Source of the DNA: Brucella pseudogrignonensis
GTDB lineage: Bacteria > Pseudomonadota > Alphaproteobacteria > Rhizobiales > Rhizobiaceae
Reading direction: 5' to 3'
Assembly (NCBI RefSeq): GCF_032190615.1
Contig: NZ_JAVLAT010000002.1
Coordinates: 672,001-736,000 of the forward strand
Length of the DNA: 64,000 nt
The translations under genes were made by a program, and so were the position numbers. The notes below the pieces were generated by a model. It ran no database searches and was not told the DNA's origin. It was given only the letters and a program-made list of their open reading frames with translations. This document shows, piece by piece, positions 33,667 through 42,232 of the stretch (positions are counted from its first letter, which is position 1; each line of letters starts with the position of its first letter).

Positions 33667-34610
33667 GACGGGACTCCGTTTTTGGCGATGAATGCGTTGA
33701 TTTCATCCATCGTTGATGTGCCTTCCATTGGGCCTTTGACGCCAACGGCGCGCGCGCCTGTCGCGTTGGCTATGGTCAATGCTTCTTTTGGTGCGAGGCC
33801 GCGCAACCAGCAGGTGACGAAGGCCGCGCCAAAGCTGTCACCTGCGCCTGTTGGATCGATCTCATTGACTTTGAATGCGGGGGCTGTGACTTCGCCAGAC
33901 TGGTCGAAGTAGCTTGCACCTTCAGCGCCACGCTTAATCACAATTGCCTTGATGCCACGAGCGAGCAATTCTTCAATGGCGGCTTTTTCTTCCGTCGCCT
34001 TGGTGAATAGGAAGATTTCAGGCCCACTTGGCATGAACAAATCGGTATGTTCAAGCGCATGGACGAGTGCCTCGCGCATACCCGGCAGATCAAGCATTTC
34101 CTTGCGGATATTCGGATCAAATGAGACCGTGCCGCCTTTAGCTTTGATGCGCAGCGTTGCTTCGTGGATAGCGTCAACAATTCCATCAGAAAAGAGTGCT
34201 GAACCCATAATATGCAGATGGTCGGCAGTCTCGATTAGCTTTTCCGCCTCAGGTGTCAGCCCAATTGCGCTGCATGCACTGTGCTTGATGTTGAAGATGA
34301 AATCGCGATTACCATCTGGACGATAACGCACGAACGCGCTGCCTGTGGCGGCTGTTGGATGCACACTGATTGCTGACACATCCACGCCGTCTTTTTGCAA
34401 ACGTTCGATGTTGAGAGTGCCAAAGTCGTCATTGCCTACCGCACTGACCATACCGCAAGGCTGGCCCATCTTGGCTGCCTGATCAATGAAGATTGCCGGT
34501 GCGCCGGAAGCAAAAGGGCCAATCAGCGGAATGGCGCTTTTAAAACCATTGCCTGTTTCAATAGCCATGATCTCAACGACGATTTCGCCGATTGTGATGA
34601 TCTTTTTCAT
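33663..34610 (-). CDS. PfkB family carbohydrate kinase (tagatose-kinase-like)
   Basis: 315 residues from ATG at 34610 (an upstream in-frame start lies inside the permease gene). The PfkB signature and anion hole DPTGAGDSFGAAF, with the catalytic aspartate, sits near residue 260. It would phosphorylate a ketose or similar sugar brought in by the adjacent ABC importer. Pairing with a GatZ-type protein and a ribose-type importer recalls the Agrobacterium tagatose kinase pathway, so D-tagatose is my preferred substrate. Ketodeoxygluconate and fructose are alternatives. Confidence 0.85.
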   Translation of the reverse strand: MKKIITIGEIVVEIMAIETGNGFKSAIPLIGPFASGAPAIFIDQAAKMGQPCGMVSAVGNDDFGTLNIERLQKDGVDVSAISVHPTAATGSAFVRYRPDGNRDFIFNIKHSACSAIGLTPEAEKLIETADHLHIMGSALFSDGIVDAIHEATLRIKAKGGTVSFDPNIRKEMLDLPGMREALVHALEHTDLFMPSGPEIFLFTKATEEKAAIEELLARGIKAIVIKRGAEGASYFDQSGEVTAPAFKVNEIDPTGAGDSFGAAFVTCWLRGLAPKEALTIANATGARAVGVKGPMEGTSTMDEINAFIAKNGVPS

Positions 34611-34623
34611 GCGATGCACCAAG

Positions 34624-35619
34624 TTATGTCCTGACTGATTTCGAGCGGACATCGAGCCAAACGGCGACGAGAATGACGACGCCCTTGACGATGAGCTGAT
34701 AGAAATACGGCACCGACAGCATGTTCATGCCGTTGTTGATGACGCCGATAATCAACGCGCCAAGGATTGTACCGACCATCGTGCCGACACCACCGGCGAG
34801 CGATGTGCCACCCAGAACAACGGCTGCAATGGCGTCGAGTTCGTACCCCATGCCTGCATTGGTTTGTGCCGAGGACAGGCGCGATGAGAGCAAAATGCCA
34901 CTGATTGCAGCCATAACGCCTGAAAGCATGAAGACGATGATCTTAATACGATCGACACGAATACCGGAATAAACGGCCGCCTCCTTGTTGCCACCTGCGA
35001 GATAAATGCGGCGGCCAAAAACTGTTTTGGACAACAGAACATAATTGACGAGAAACAGAACACCGACGATCCAGATGATGATTGGTAAGCCGAGCCAGCT
35101 TTCTGAACCGATTGCCAGCCAGGTTTCATTCTCGATAATTTCGGGCGCGCCATTGGTCGGCAGGCTGACCATGCCGCGATAAATGCCCATTGTGGCAACT
35201 GTCACAATGAAGGACGGAAGCATAAGTTTCGCTGAGAGCACACCATTCAGCCCGCCCATAATCGCACCGGCAGCCAGTGTGAAGATGACGGTCGGCGCAA
35301 AGCCGAAGCCCATGGAAAACGCTTGCGCCGCCACCATGCCAGCAACTGCAATGATTGAACCGATGGAAAGATCAATTTCACCCAGCAGGATCACGTAGGT
35401 CATGCCGTAGGCCGCAACCGCAATCACGGCCACCTGCTGCATGATGTTCATGAAGTTGTTGAATGCAAGGAAGCGCGGGTTCAGCACTGCAAAAACAATG
35501 CAGAGAACGGCCAGCGATATGACAATGCCGCCATATTGACGGATCATCGGAGAAGAGAAAAGCGAACGACGAACTTCTGCGTTTGCGGCTTTTTTCTCAA
35601 TGTCTTGTGCGTTGCTCAT
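34624..35619 (-). CDS. Ribose-type sugar ABC transporter permease (RbsC family)
   Basis: 331 residues with many hydrophobic segments. The family cytoplasmic motif is seen around AVVLGGTSLAGGVGTMVGTILGAL. It overlaps the ATPase gene by four bases and precedes the kinase start by 13. It forms the homodimeric channel of a CUT2 importer for a monosaccharide or sugar alcohol. Confidence 0.93.
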   Translation of the reverse strand: MSNAQDIEKKAANAEVRRSLFSSPMIRQYGGIVISLAVLCIVFAVLNPRFLAFNNFMNIMQQVAVIAVAAYGMTYVILLGEIDLSIGSIIAVAGMVAAQAFSMGFGFAPTVIFTLAAGAIMGGLNGVLSAKLMLPSFIVTVATMGIYRGMVSLPTNGAPEIIENETWLAIGSESWLGLPIIIWIVGVLFLVNYVLLSKTVFGRRIYLAGGNKEAAVYSGIRVDRIKIIVFMLSGVMAAISGILLSSRLSSAQTNAGMGYELDAIAAVVLGGTSLAGGVGTMVGTILGALIIGVINNGMNMLSVPYFYQLIVKGVVILVAVWLDVRSKSVRT

Positions 35620-37148
35620 TGATGCATTCCTGCTGCGTAGCTCATGACGGTTTCTGGGGTGAGGCCATCTGCGTCGAGTGTTGCGGCGACATGCTTGGAA
35701 TGCATGACGACAACGCGATCACTCAGCCCCAGAACTTCTGGCAACTCGGACGAAACCATCAGGATTGCCGCGCCATGGGCGGCAAGTTCACGGATGATGC
35801 GATAGATTTCAAATTTTGCGCCCACATCGACGCCGCGGGTTGGCTCATCGAGGATGAGCACTTTTGGCTTCATCTGAAGCCACTTTGCTAAAACGATTTT
35901 CTGCTGATTACCGCCGCTGAGAGAGCCGGCAATCGTGTCAAGCGATGCGGTCTTGATTGCCAGTCGCAGCACTTCAGCTTTTGCGCTGGCACGTTCAGCG
36001 GATGAGCGCATCATGCCAAAAGGTCCGGCAAGTTGTCCGAGAGCAACCATATTGATGTTGCGCTCGACGCTCTGCGGCAGAACGAGACCTTCTTCCTTGC
36101 GGTTCTCAGTCACAAAAGCGATGCCGTGAGCAATCGCCTGTGTTGGCGAGGCGAGAGTAATGGATTGTCCGTCGAGTTTTATGTCGCCGGTTGGATGCAG
36201 CATGCCAAAGAGCGCTTTCATCACATCCGAACGACCGGAGCCGACGAGGCCAAACAAACCAAGCACTTCGCCGGGTTTTACATCAATGGATACATCGTTG
36301 AATTTGCCCGGAACCGAAAGGTTCTTTGTTTCTAAAATAGCGGGAACCGTTGCTGATGGGCGAGGGGCCTCACGCGGGGGGTAGATGTCGTTCATCTCAC
36401 GGCCGACCATCAAGGCGATTAGCTCTTCAATGCTGGTCTGGTTTTTTTCAGTCGTTGTGACATATTCGCCGTCGCGCACGACCGTAATGTCGTCGGACAG
36501 GCGCATGATTTCTTCCATCCGGTGCGAAATGTAGATGACGGCCGTACCGCGCGCTTTGAGACGTTCAATAATTGAGAACAGAATCTCGGCTTCACTGTCA
36601 GACAGCGATGATGTTGGCTCGTCCAGGATCACAACATCAGCCGGTTGGCTAAGCCCCTTGGCGATCTCAACCAACTGGCGCTGCGCGATCGATAAGTCGC
36701 CGACTTTGGCGCGTGCATCAACCGGCAGGCCAAGTTCTGCAATGAGCTTGCTGGCTTCAGCGATGAGCTCCCGTTCGCGGATAAAACCAAAGCGGCTCGG
36801 TTCATTGTTCGCCAGAATGTTCTCGGCAACCGATAGGTTTCGAGACAGGCTAAGCTCTTGAAATACGATTGAAATGCCGCTGCTGCGTGCGTCGCGCGGG
36901 TTCTTGGGAGCATAAGGGGCGCCCTTGAGCACTATCGTGCCTGATGTGGGTTTGAAGACCCCGGCAAGGATTTTCATTAGTGTGGATTTGCCAGCACCGT
37001 TTTCGCCGAGCAATGTATGCACACGCCCACCGCGAACAGTCAGGTTCATGCGTTTGAGTGCAACAACAGACCCAAATGTTTTGGCCACATTGCTGATCTC
37101 AAGCACAATATCCTGAGTGGTATTGGTCGCAGAATTGATAGCGGTCAT
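35616..37148 (-). CDS. Ribose-type sugar ABC transporter ATP-binding protein (RbsA family)
   Basis: 510 residues, a double ATPase as usual for CUT2 systems. The first half has Walker A GENGAGKST and Walker B VVILDEPTSSL. The second half has the degenerate P-loop GLVGSGRSD and Walker B VLILDEPTRGVD. The stop overlaps the permease start (four bases). Two strong hairpins lie between it and the binding-protein gene upstream. Confidence 0.94.
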   Translation of the reverse strand: MTAINSATNTTQDIVLEISNVAKTFGSVVALKRMNLTVRGGRVHTLLGENGAGKSTLMKILAGVFKPTSGTIVLKGAPYAPKNPRDARSSGISIVFQELSLSRNLSVAENILANNEPSRFGFIRERELIAEASKLIAELGLPVDARAKVGDLSIAQRQLVEIAKGLSQPADVVILDEPTSSLSDSEAEILFSIIERLKARGTAVIYISHRMEEIMRLSDDITVVRDGEYVTTTEKNQTSIEELIALMVGREMNDIYPPREAPRPSATVPAILETKNLSVPGKFNDVSIDVKPGEVLGLFGLVGSGRSDVMKALFGMLHPTGDIKLDGQSITLASPTQAIAHGIAFVTENRKEEGLVLPQSVERNINMVALGQLAGPFGMMRSSAERASAKAEVLRLAIKTASLDTIAGSLSGGNQQKIVLAKWLQMKPKVLILDEPTRGVDVGAKFEIYRIIRELAAHGAAILMVSSELPEVLGLSDRVVVMHSKHVAATLDADGLTPETVMSYAAGMHQ

Positions 37149-37231
37149 TGGGAGTCTCCGCTCTCCATAAGAGGTCTGTATTTAACACGCCTGAAAATGC
37201 GCTAACTACAACCTTGTATCGATAATGTGCT

Positions 37232-37269
37232 GCGGCGGCACTGACGCGTGGTGATCGTCGTGCCGCCGC
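37232..37269 (-). terminator. Intercistronic hairpin 1 of the ribose-type ABC operon
   Basis: GCGGCGGCAC and GTGCCGCCGC form a perfect ten-base GC-rich stem, lying between the binding-protein gene and the ATPase gene. It is the second hairpin met by RNA polymerase moving leftward. There is no T-run, so partial termination or message protection is more likely than complete stop. Confidence 0.55.
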
Positions 37270-37279
37270 GCACTAAAGA

Positions 37280-37312
37280 GAAACGACGGTTGGGAGGAGT
37301 TGCCGTCGTTTC
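37280..37312 (-). terminator. Intercistronic hairpin 2 of the ribose-type ABC operon
   Basis: GAAACGACGG and CCGTCGTTTC form a perfect ten-base stem eight bases after the binding-protein stop codon. In the leftward direction it is followed by TCTCTTTAG. It probably shields the 3' end of the abundant binding-protein message. Confidence 0.6.
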
Positions 37313-37320
37313 ACGCGGTT

Positions 37321-38223
37321 TTACTTGGTTTCGCCGTCCTTGGTGACAACACCAGGTACGATTGGCTGCTTTGCAGGAACCTCTTCGCCCTTGATCACTT
37401 TCACTGCGGTTTCAACGGCAGTTTTTCCCATTTGGTCGGGATACTGCGCAATCACGCCGACCATGATCGGGTCGTTCTTAACTGCGTTACGGGCTTCTTC
37501 CATGCCATCAAAGCCGATAACCTTGACCTGATTTTCGAGCTTTGCAGCTTTTACAGCCGAAGCTGCAGCCAGCGCTGCGTCATCACCAAAGCCGAAGATG
37601 CCGACGATGTCAGGATTGGCCTGAATGATGTTCTGAGCAGCAGCAAGCGCTTCTGAACGCGTGATGCCTGGCTGGATAGAAACAATCTTGATGTCAGGAT
37701 GGTTTGCGATGGCCTTCTTGAAGCCTTCGACGCGATCAACAACGGACTGAACCGTCGGGTATTCGATGACCGCAACATTACCCTTGTCGCCAATGGACTT
37801 TGCCATCAGCTCGCCAGCCTTTTCGCCGCCGGCAAAGTTGTCTGTGCCAACAAAGGAAGTCACGTCGATATTATTGGCTGGAACGTCAACGGTGATGACC
37901 TTGATGCCCGCTTTCTGAGCTTTGGTTATAGCCGAGCGAACGCCCTTGCTATCAACAGGTGAAATGATGATGACATCAACGCCCTTGGTGATGAAATCTT
38001 CAACGTCAGCGAGCTGTTTGCTGAGATCCTGATTGGCAATGGACACTTCGAGCGGCACGTTTTCGGCCTGCGCTTCCTTTTTCATCGCTTCTGCGAGCGA
38101 GATATAGAAAGGATGCTGCTGTGTGAGAAGCGATGCACCAATGCCTTCAGCGGAAGCAATGCCTGTCATCATGGCAAGAGCTACGCCAGAAAAAAGAATA
38201 CGACCAAGCGATTTACGAAACAT
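37321..38223 (-). CDS. Ribose-type sugar ABC transporter, periplasmic binding protein (RbsB family)
   Basis: 300 residues. Residues 1-25 are a signal peptide ending ASA before EGIGASL. The mature protein has family landmarks such as NQDLSKQLADVEDFITKGVDVIII and the hinge FGFGDDAALAAASAVKAA. It captures the sugar for the importer encoded at 34624-37148. It is the first gene of the leftward operon and faces a divergent LacI-type regulator across a 377-base region. Confidence 0.93.
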   Translation of the reverse strand: MFRKSLGRILFSGVALAMMTGIASAEGIGASLLTQQHPFYISLAEAMKKEAQAENVPLEVSIANQDLSKQLADVEDFITKGVDVIIISPVDSKGVRSAITKAQKAGIKVITVDVPANNIDVTSFVGTDNFAGGEKAGELMAKSIGDKGNVAVIEYPTVQSVVDRVEGFKKAIANHPDIKIVSIQPGITRSEALAAAQNIIQANPDIVGIFGFGDDAALAAASAVKAAKLENQVKVIGFDGMEEARNAVKNDPIMVGVIAQYPDQMGKTAVETAVKVIKGEEVPAKQPIVPGVVTKDGETK

Positions 38224-38600
38224 AATTTCCTCCGACTAGAACCGGCATCTGCCGGGTCGTCCTTCTGATTAGGGACACATAAACATTTCCTGCTGGGTTA
38301 AAGGCCGTTGCTGACCTTAACCTCCCGGAAGGGCAGGTTCCTTCCTAAGCCCGCCTTAGAGCCTTTATTAGACATGATGGAGCCCGCTCGATGAGTCAAT
38401 ATAAAATTTATCACGTGTAAAAATTATAACGATTTAAAGTCGGGGTTTTAACGCAGGTTGAGGTCTATTTTACATTGTAAATCAAGGATACGTTGCATAT
38501 CAGCGCAAATTAGAGTTGCTTCTGATAAGAAATAATTTTACGCATAGAAAATAATTGACCCGTCTAGAGATGCTCGCAACACGGGATGGGAGGAGCGGCA
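38224..38600. promoter_or_regulatory. Divergent regulatory region between the ribose-type operon and the LacI gene
   Basis: No coding sequence is evident in these 377 bases. TTTACATTGTAAA at 38469-38481 is a perfect 6-1-6 palindrome, and CACGTG with partly symmetric TTTAT/GTAAA flanks lies at 38408-38421. Both are plausible LacI-family operators. Nearer the binding-protein gene the leftward transcript could form CCGGCA/TGCCGG close to the ribosome site and a larger GC-rich structure around 38320-38360. Confidence 0.5.
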
Positions 38601-39632
38601 ATGGCCGACAACAAAATCAGGACAATGGAAGAATTCGCTGTCGCAAGCGGTTTATCGCGTCCGACTGTTTCGAAATATTTCGACAATCCTGAGAGTGTTA
38701 AACCATCGACGCGTGCACGCATTGAGAAGGCGCTGAAAGACCATAATTATCAGCCCAATATTTTTGCTGTGAGCATGAACCGCAAAAAGCCCAAGAATAT
38801 TGGCGTGATTGTTCCACATATTTCAGATCCATTTTACGCCGAAATCATTCGCCAGATTGAAATGCGTTGTCTGGCTGAGGGCTATTGGACGATTGTTCTG
38901 TCTTCTCATGGTGATCGCAAGCTTGAAGCGCGCGCTATGCGCACGCTCATGTCGCTCAACATATCGGGTGTGCTAATGGCGCCGCTTGGTTTTGAAACTG
39001 ATGCCAAGCTCCTTTCAAGCTTGTCGGCCTCTATGCCAGTCGTTTTTCTGGATAGCCGTATTAGTGATGATCAGCCTTTTGTTGGGACAGATAATCGCCA
39101 GAGCATTGGCAATATTGTCGAATATCTCTGCCGCACGGGTGAACACCCTTGTTTCATGGAAATGCCCGCCGTTAATCAGAATGCTATTGAGCGCCGGGCT
39201 GCTTATATCTCTGCAATGGAACGTCTGCGCATTGAGCCGATTGTCTTGCCGTTGACACCGAAGAAGTGGAACTTCGAAGAGCTTGGTTATGAGGAAGCAG
39301 GGCGCATTCTTGATCGGGGCGGTTTTCCGACGCGCACTGTCTTGTGTGCCAATGACCGTATTGCTTTTGGCGTGATTTCAGCGGCTTATGAGAGGCGACG
39401 TCACGTTGGGCGAGAAGAGGGATGCGATTTTCGCGTGGCAGGCCATGACGATCATCCGCTTAGTCGATTTACGTGTCCGCCACTGACAACAGTTGCGCAG
39501 GATTATCGCACAATTGCTCAGCTTGGGCTCGATATGTTGTTTTCACGCATAAACGCGCAGAAAAGCGGTACTGCGGTTGCTGCGGAAATCAGTCATCTCG
39601 CAAGCCAGCTGATTTTACGTTCATCCGCTTAA
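38601..39632 (+). CDS. LacI family transcriptional regulator
   Basis: 343 residues from ATG at 38601, chosen because GGGAGGA lies seven bases before it. The N-terminal helix-turn-helix reads TMEEFAVASGLSRPTVSKYFDNP, with the hinge helix near residues 45-60, then a periplasmic-binding-protein-like sensor domain starting NIGVIVPHISDPFYAEII. It is divergent from the ribose-type ABC/kinase/GatZ operon and is its likely repressor, responding to the imported sugar or its phosphate. Confidence 0.93.
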   Translation: MADNKIRTMEEFAVASGLSRPTVSKYFDNPESVKPSTRARIEKALKDHNYQPNIFAVSMNRKKPKNIGVIVPHISDPFYAEIIRQIEMRCLAEGYWTIVLSSHGDRKLEARAMRTLMSLNISGVLMAPLGFETDAKLLSSLSASMPVVFLDSRISDDQPFVGTDNRQSIGNIVEYLCRTGEHPCFMEMPAVNQNAIERRAAYISAMERLRIEPIVLPLTPKKWNFEELGYEEAGRILDRGGFPTRTVLCANDRIAFGVISAAYERRRHVGREEGCDFRVAGHDDHPLSRFTCPPLTTVAQDYRTIAQLGLDMLFSRINAQKSGTAVAAEISHLASQLILRSSA

Positions 39633-40657
39633 ACTCTGGTTTGAGTGTTTTTCTGTTTGCGCCATTCCAGCGGGCTTAATCCCGTCACGCGGCGGAATTC
39701 TCGGTTGAAGTTTGACTTCGTTGTGAAGCCTGAATCGAGCATGATCACGGTCACGGATGTATCTGTCTCGATTAGTAACTTGCAAGCTTCAGCTATTCGA
39801 TAATCATTGATGAATTGCGAAACATTTTTTGCAGTCAAATGGTTCACAGCATTTGAAATTTGACGTGCGGGTAGACCGACTTTTTTTCCAAGACGAACCA
39901 GCGTTAAATTCTCGTCGAGATACAGCTTCTTTGCTGACAGAAACTCTTCGACATGCGCCAATACTGCTTGATGTTGTTCTCTATCTGAAATGCTTTGGTT
40001 TCTGTCTTCATGGCTAGGCACTGATGGTTGCGCTTTGCCCGCTACGATTGCCGTGAGGCCAAGAAAGAACAGCCCAAGCAGATTGGCATTGCTTACCATC
40101 AGAGCCGCATTGTTACCGTTGGTCCACTCGAAATCAAAAAGGATTGCGATATCAAAAAATGCCGACATGAAAAGAGACGCTGCTGCGATAAGAAGTGCGC
40201 GATGCGCTGAAATTGCTGTCTCAAACCGAGCATCACTTAAAGAATCCGGACCGCGCCGACCAAGATATAGCAAGGCGATTGCATAACCCATAAAAAGCAG
40301 GATCAGAGCGCCATCAATCAGAATTGGCGCGACAAATAGCAGGCCCATAATCGTGATCGGAAAAATTGCTGTAAGCCAGAGGTTGTCGGTATTTCGCCCC
40401 GTTTCAGAGCCGATCAAGGTCCGAAAGCTTGCATAAAGCAATGGCGGTAGCGCGCTGGCAATTATTGGAAGCACATAGCGAACTTCAGTAAGGTCATATC
40501 CCCATCGCAAACCCACGGCCACAGATTGCGCAATGCAAAGTGCGACGAGGAGTTGAAATGGCCAATTATGCTGCTCGGAAGTTCTATTCCGCCACATCGT
40601 AAAAAACAGGATTGTCAAAAGCAGAGCGACGACAAAGGGCAAGGGAACAAAGATCAC
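39629..40657 (-). CDS. Membrane-embedded AraC family transcriptional regulator
   Basis: 342 residues. The first 205 or so are hydrophobic, with about seven membrane segments separated by short loops. Residues about 235-340 are an AraC-type double helix-turn-helix (LTLVRLGKKVGLPARQISNAVNHL, then SVTVIMLDSGFTTKSNFNREFRRVTGLSPLEWR). Such proteins sense a signal in the membrane and bind DNA directly. Its end overlaps the LacI gene end by four bases (convergent). It is divergent from a secreted hydrolase gene, with a perfect 14-base inverted repeat between them. Confidence 0.9.
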   Translation of the reverse strand: MIFVPLPFVVALLLTILFFTMWRNRTSEQHNWPFQLLVALCIAQSVAVGLRWGYDLTEVRYVLPIIASALPPLLYASFRTLIGSETGRNTDNLWLTAIFPITIMGLLFVAPILIDGALILLFMGYAIALLYLGRRGPDSLSDARFETAISAHRALLIAAASLFMSAFFDIAILFDFEWTNGNNAALMVSNANLLGLFFLGLTAIVAGKAQPSVPSHEDRNQSISDREQHQAVLAHVEEFLSAKKLYLDENLTLVRLGKKVGLPARQISNAVNHLTAKNVSQFINDYRIAEACKLLIETDTSVTVIMLDSGFTTKSNFNREFRRVTGLSPLEWRKQKNTQTRV

Positions 40658-40696
40658 GCTGAGACTCTATTTGAGGGAAGCACGCTCACTGTTTGG

Positions 40697-40736
40697 CCTA
40701 AATCGCGATTGTGTACGACCTGAATCGCGATTTAGG
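40697..40736. promoter_or_regulatory. Perfect inverted repeat, probable operator of the membrane AraC regulator
   Basis: CCTAAATCGCGATT (40697-40710) and AATCGCGATTTAGG (40723-40736) are perfect reverse complements around a 12-base spacer. Each arm also contains the ten-base palindrome AATCGCGATT, at 40701-40710 and 40723-40732, 22 bases apart. It lies 39 bases from the AraC gene start and 60 bases from the hydrolase start, the expected place for a shared operator. Confidence 0.75.
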
Positions 40737-40796
40737 ACGAAAATGAGAAAGGTTCACCGCAATTCTCCAGACATAACTCAAACTCTGGAGACTTGA

Positions 40797-41861
40797 ATGA
40801 AACGACCTTTTTTGCTTGCCGCTTTTATCACTGTTAAGCTGATGATCATAGCGCCGAACGCTTATGCCTATGAGGTTGGGGTGCGTGAAATAAAGGTGCC
40901 TTCTGCGGAAAGGAAAACCGATCTTTCTGTTGCGATTTGGTATCCAGCACAAAAAGGAGGCGAGGCGATTTCGTTCGGTGAGAACAAAGTGTTCAAAGGC
41001 ACGGAGGCTTATTTGAATGCGCCTTTGGCTGCCGGAAAGTTTCCTGTGATTTTGCTTTCTCACGGTTCAGGTGGGCGGGTGGAAACGGCTGGCTGGCTGG
41101 CGGCGAAATTGGCCGAAGCAGGGTTTGTGGTTGCTGGCCCTAATCACCCTGGAACAACGTCCGGCAATTCGTTGCCTGCGGAAACCCCAAAGCTATGGCA
41201 AAGAACGCACGATATCTCTGATGTGGCAAGTTACTTGACGAGCGATGCGGAATGGTCGCCACATCTTAAGGCCGATCAAATGGGTGTTGTGGGATTTTCA
41301 TTGGGTGGTGCGACTGCACTTGAACTGATTGGTGCCCGCGCAAATCTTGAAGCTTTTGCAACTTACTGTGATCAATACGATAAATGGGACTGTGCGTGGT
41401 ATCAAGGTGGCGTGGGGTATGCCGATGGCGAGGCTGTTAAGGTCGAAAAGGTCAATTTGCGCACCATCGATAAGAAGCTGTTTGAGCAATCCAACCTTGA
41501 TGCGCGCATCAAATCAGCAGTGCTTATCGATCCGGGATTGGTTCATGCTTATGTTTCGCAGAGCCTGAAAGACATCAGTGTTCCAAGCTCATTTATCAAT
41601 TTTGGTGCGGGTAATGAAATCCCGTTTGCCGTGATTGCCGATAAAGTGTCTAGTCAGGTTTCAGGCGCCAATTATGAAACGGTGAGCGGAGCGGATCATT
41701 TCAGCTTTTTGCCAGTCTGCCATTCAGGCGCTGCAGATTTTCTAAAATCAATTGGGGAAATTGATCCCATATGTAATGAAACATCAAAAAGCCGTTCAGA
41801 TATTCACGACGAGGTTTCTGAACTGGTATTGAAGCACATGGACGAAACACTTCAAAAATAA
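40797..41861 (+). CDS. Secreted alpha/beta hydrolase (dienelactone-hydrolase / PAF-acetylhydrolase-like)
   Basis: 354 residues. Residues 1-23 are a signal peptide (MKRPFLLAAFITVKLMII, ending NAYA). A nucleophile elbow GFSLGGATAL and an upstream oxyanion segment LLSHGSGGRVETAGWLAAKLAEAG are clear. The catalytic histidine is probably in SGADHFSFLP. It hydrolyses an ester or lactone in the periplasm or outside the cell; the substrate is unknown. It faces the membrane AraC regulator across a strong operator-like repeat, so its expression probably responds to a membrane-sensed signal. Confidence 0.85.
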   Translation: MKRPFLLAAFITVKLMIIAPNAYAYEVGVREIKVPSAERKTDLSVAIWYPAQKGGEAISFGENKVFKGTEAYLNAPLAAGKFPVILLSHGSGGRVETAGWLAAKLAEAGFVVAGPNHPGTTSGNSLPAETPKLWQRTHDISDVASYLTSDAEWSPHLKADQMGVVGFSLGGATALELIGARANLEAFATYCDQYDKWDCAWYQGGVGYADGEAVKVEKVNLRTIDKKLFEQSNLDARIKSAVLIDPGLVHAYVSQSLKDISVPSSFINFGAGNEIPFAVIADKVSSQVSGANYETVSGADHFSFLPVCHSGAADFLKSIGEIDPICNETSKSRSDIHDEVSELVLKHMDETLQK

Positions 41862-41900
41862 ATAGCGCTATCATGCTGGTTTGGTGACAAATTTAATGCG

Positions 41901-41940
41901 AGACGGCCTTGTTGATGAAAATCAGGATGCCGTCTTTTAA
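41901..41940 (+). terminator. Terminator after the secreted hydrolase gene
   Basis: AGACGGC (41901-41907) and GCCGTCT (41929-41935) form a seven-base stem, with an inner TGAT/ATCA pairing in the loop, followed by TTTTAA. It lies 40 bases after the hydrolase stop codon. Confidence 0.7.
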
Positions 41941-41943
41941 TAC

Positions 41944-42120
41944 CTAAAAATTATTTCCGCTCTCATCTGTTCGGCGAGGCAGGGAAAGTGTAGGCACCTG
42001 TTTTCTTTGCATATTTTGATTGCTGCGTTCGAACTCATTGAAGATGCGCAAACCGACAGCCCAAGTTAAAAATATTAGGCATAACGCTATAACAGCGTTA
42101 AAAACAGTTTCAGGCTTCAT
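41944..42120 (-). CDS. Small single-span membrane protein, 58 residues
   Basis: ATG at 42120-42118 opens 58 codons ending in TAG at 41946-41944. Residues about 6-26 are a hydrophobic segment (VFNAVIALCLIFLTWAVGL), followed by a charged, proline-containing tail. The coherent membrane profile argues for a real gene, although the ribosome site (AGGAC, rather far upstream) is weak. No family is recognised. It is downstream of, and co-directional with, another small membrane protein gene. Confidence 0.5.
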   Translation of the reverse strand: MKPETVFNAVIALCLIFLTWAVGLRIFNEFERSNQNMQRKQVPTLSLPRRTDESGNNF

Positions 42121-42232
42121 GGAGTTTATCGTCCTTTGACGTTGGACGTGTATATGCTGCCTAAGTGGCGCTCATACAATGAATAATAAAGCATATCTGT
42201 TATGTGAGAGAATGCTAAATGAACAATGTGGT

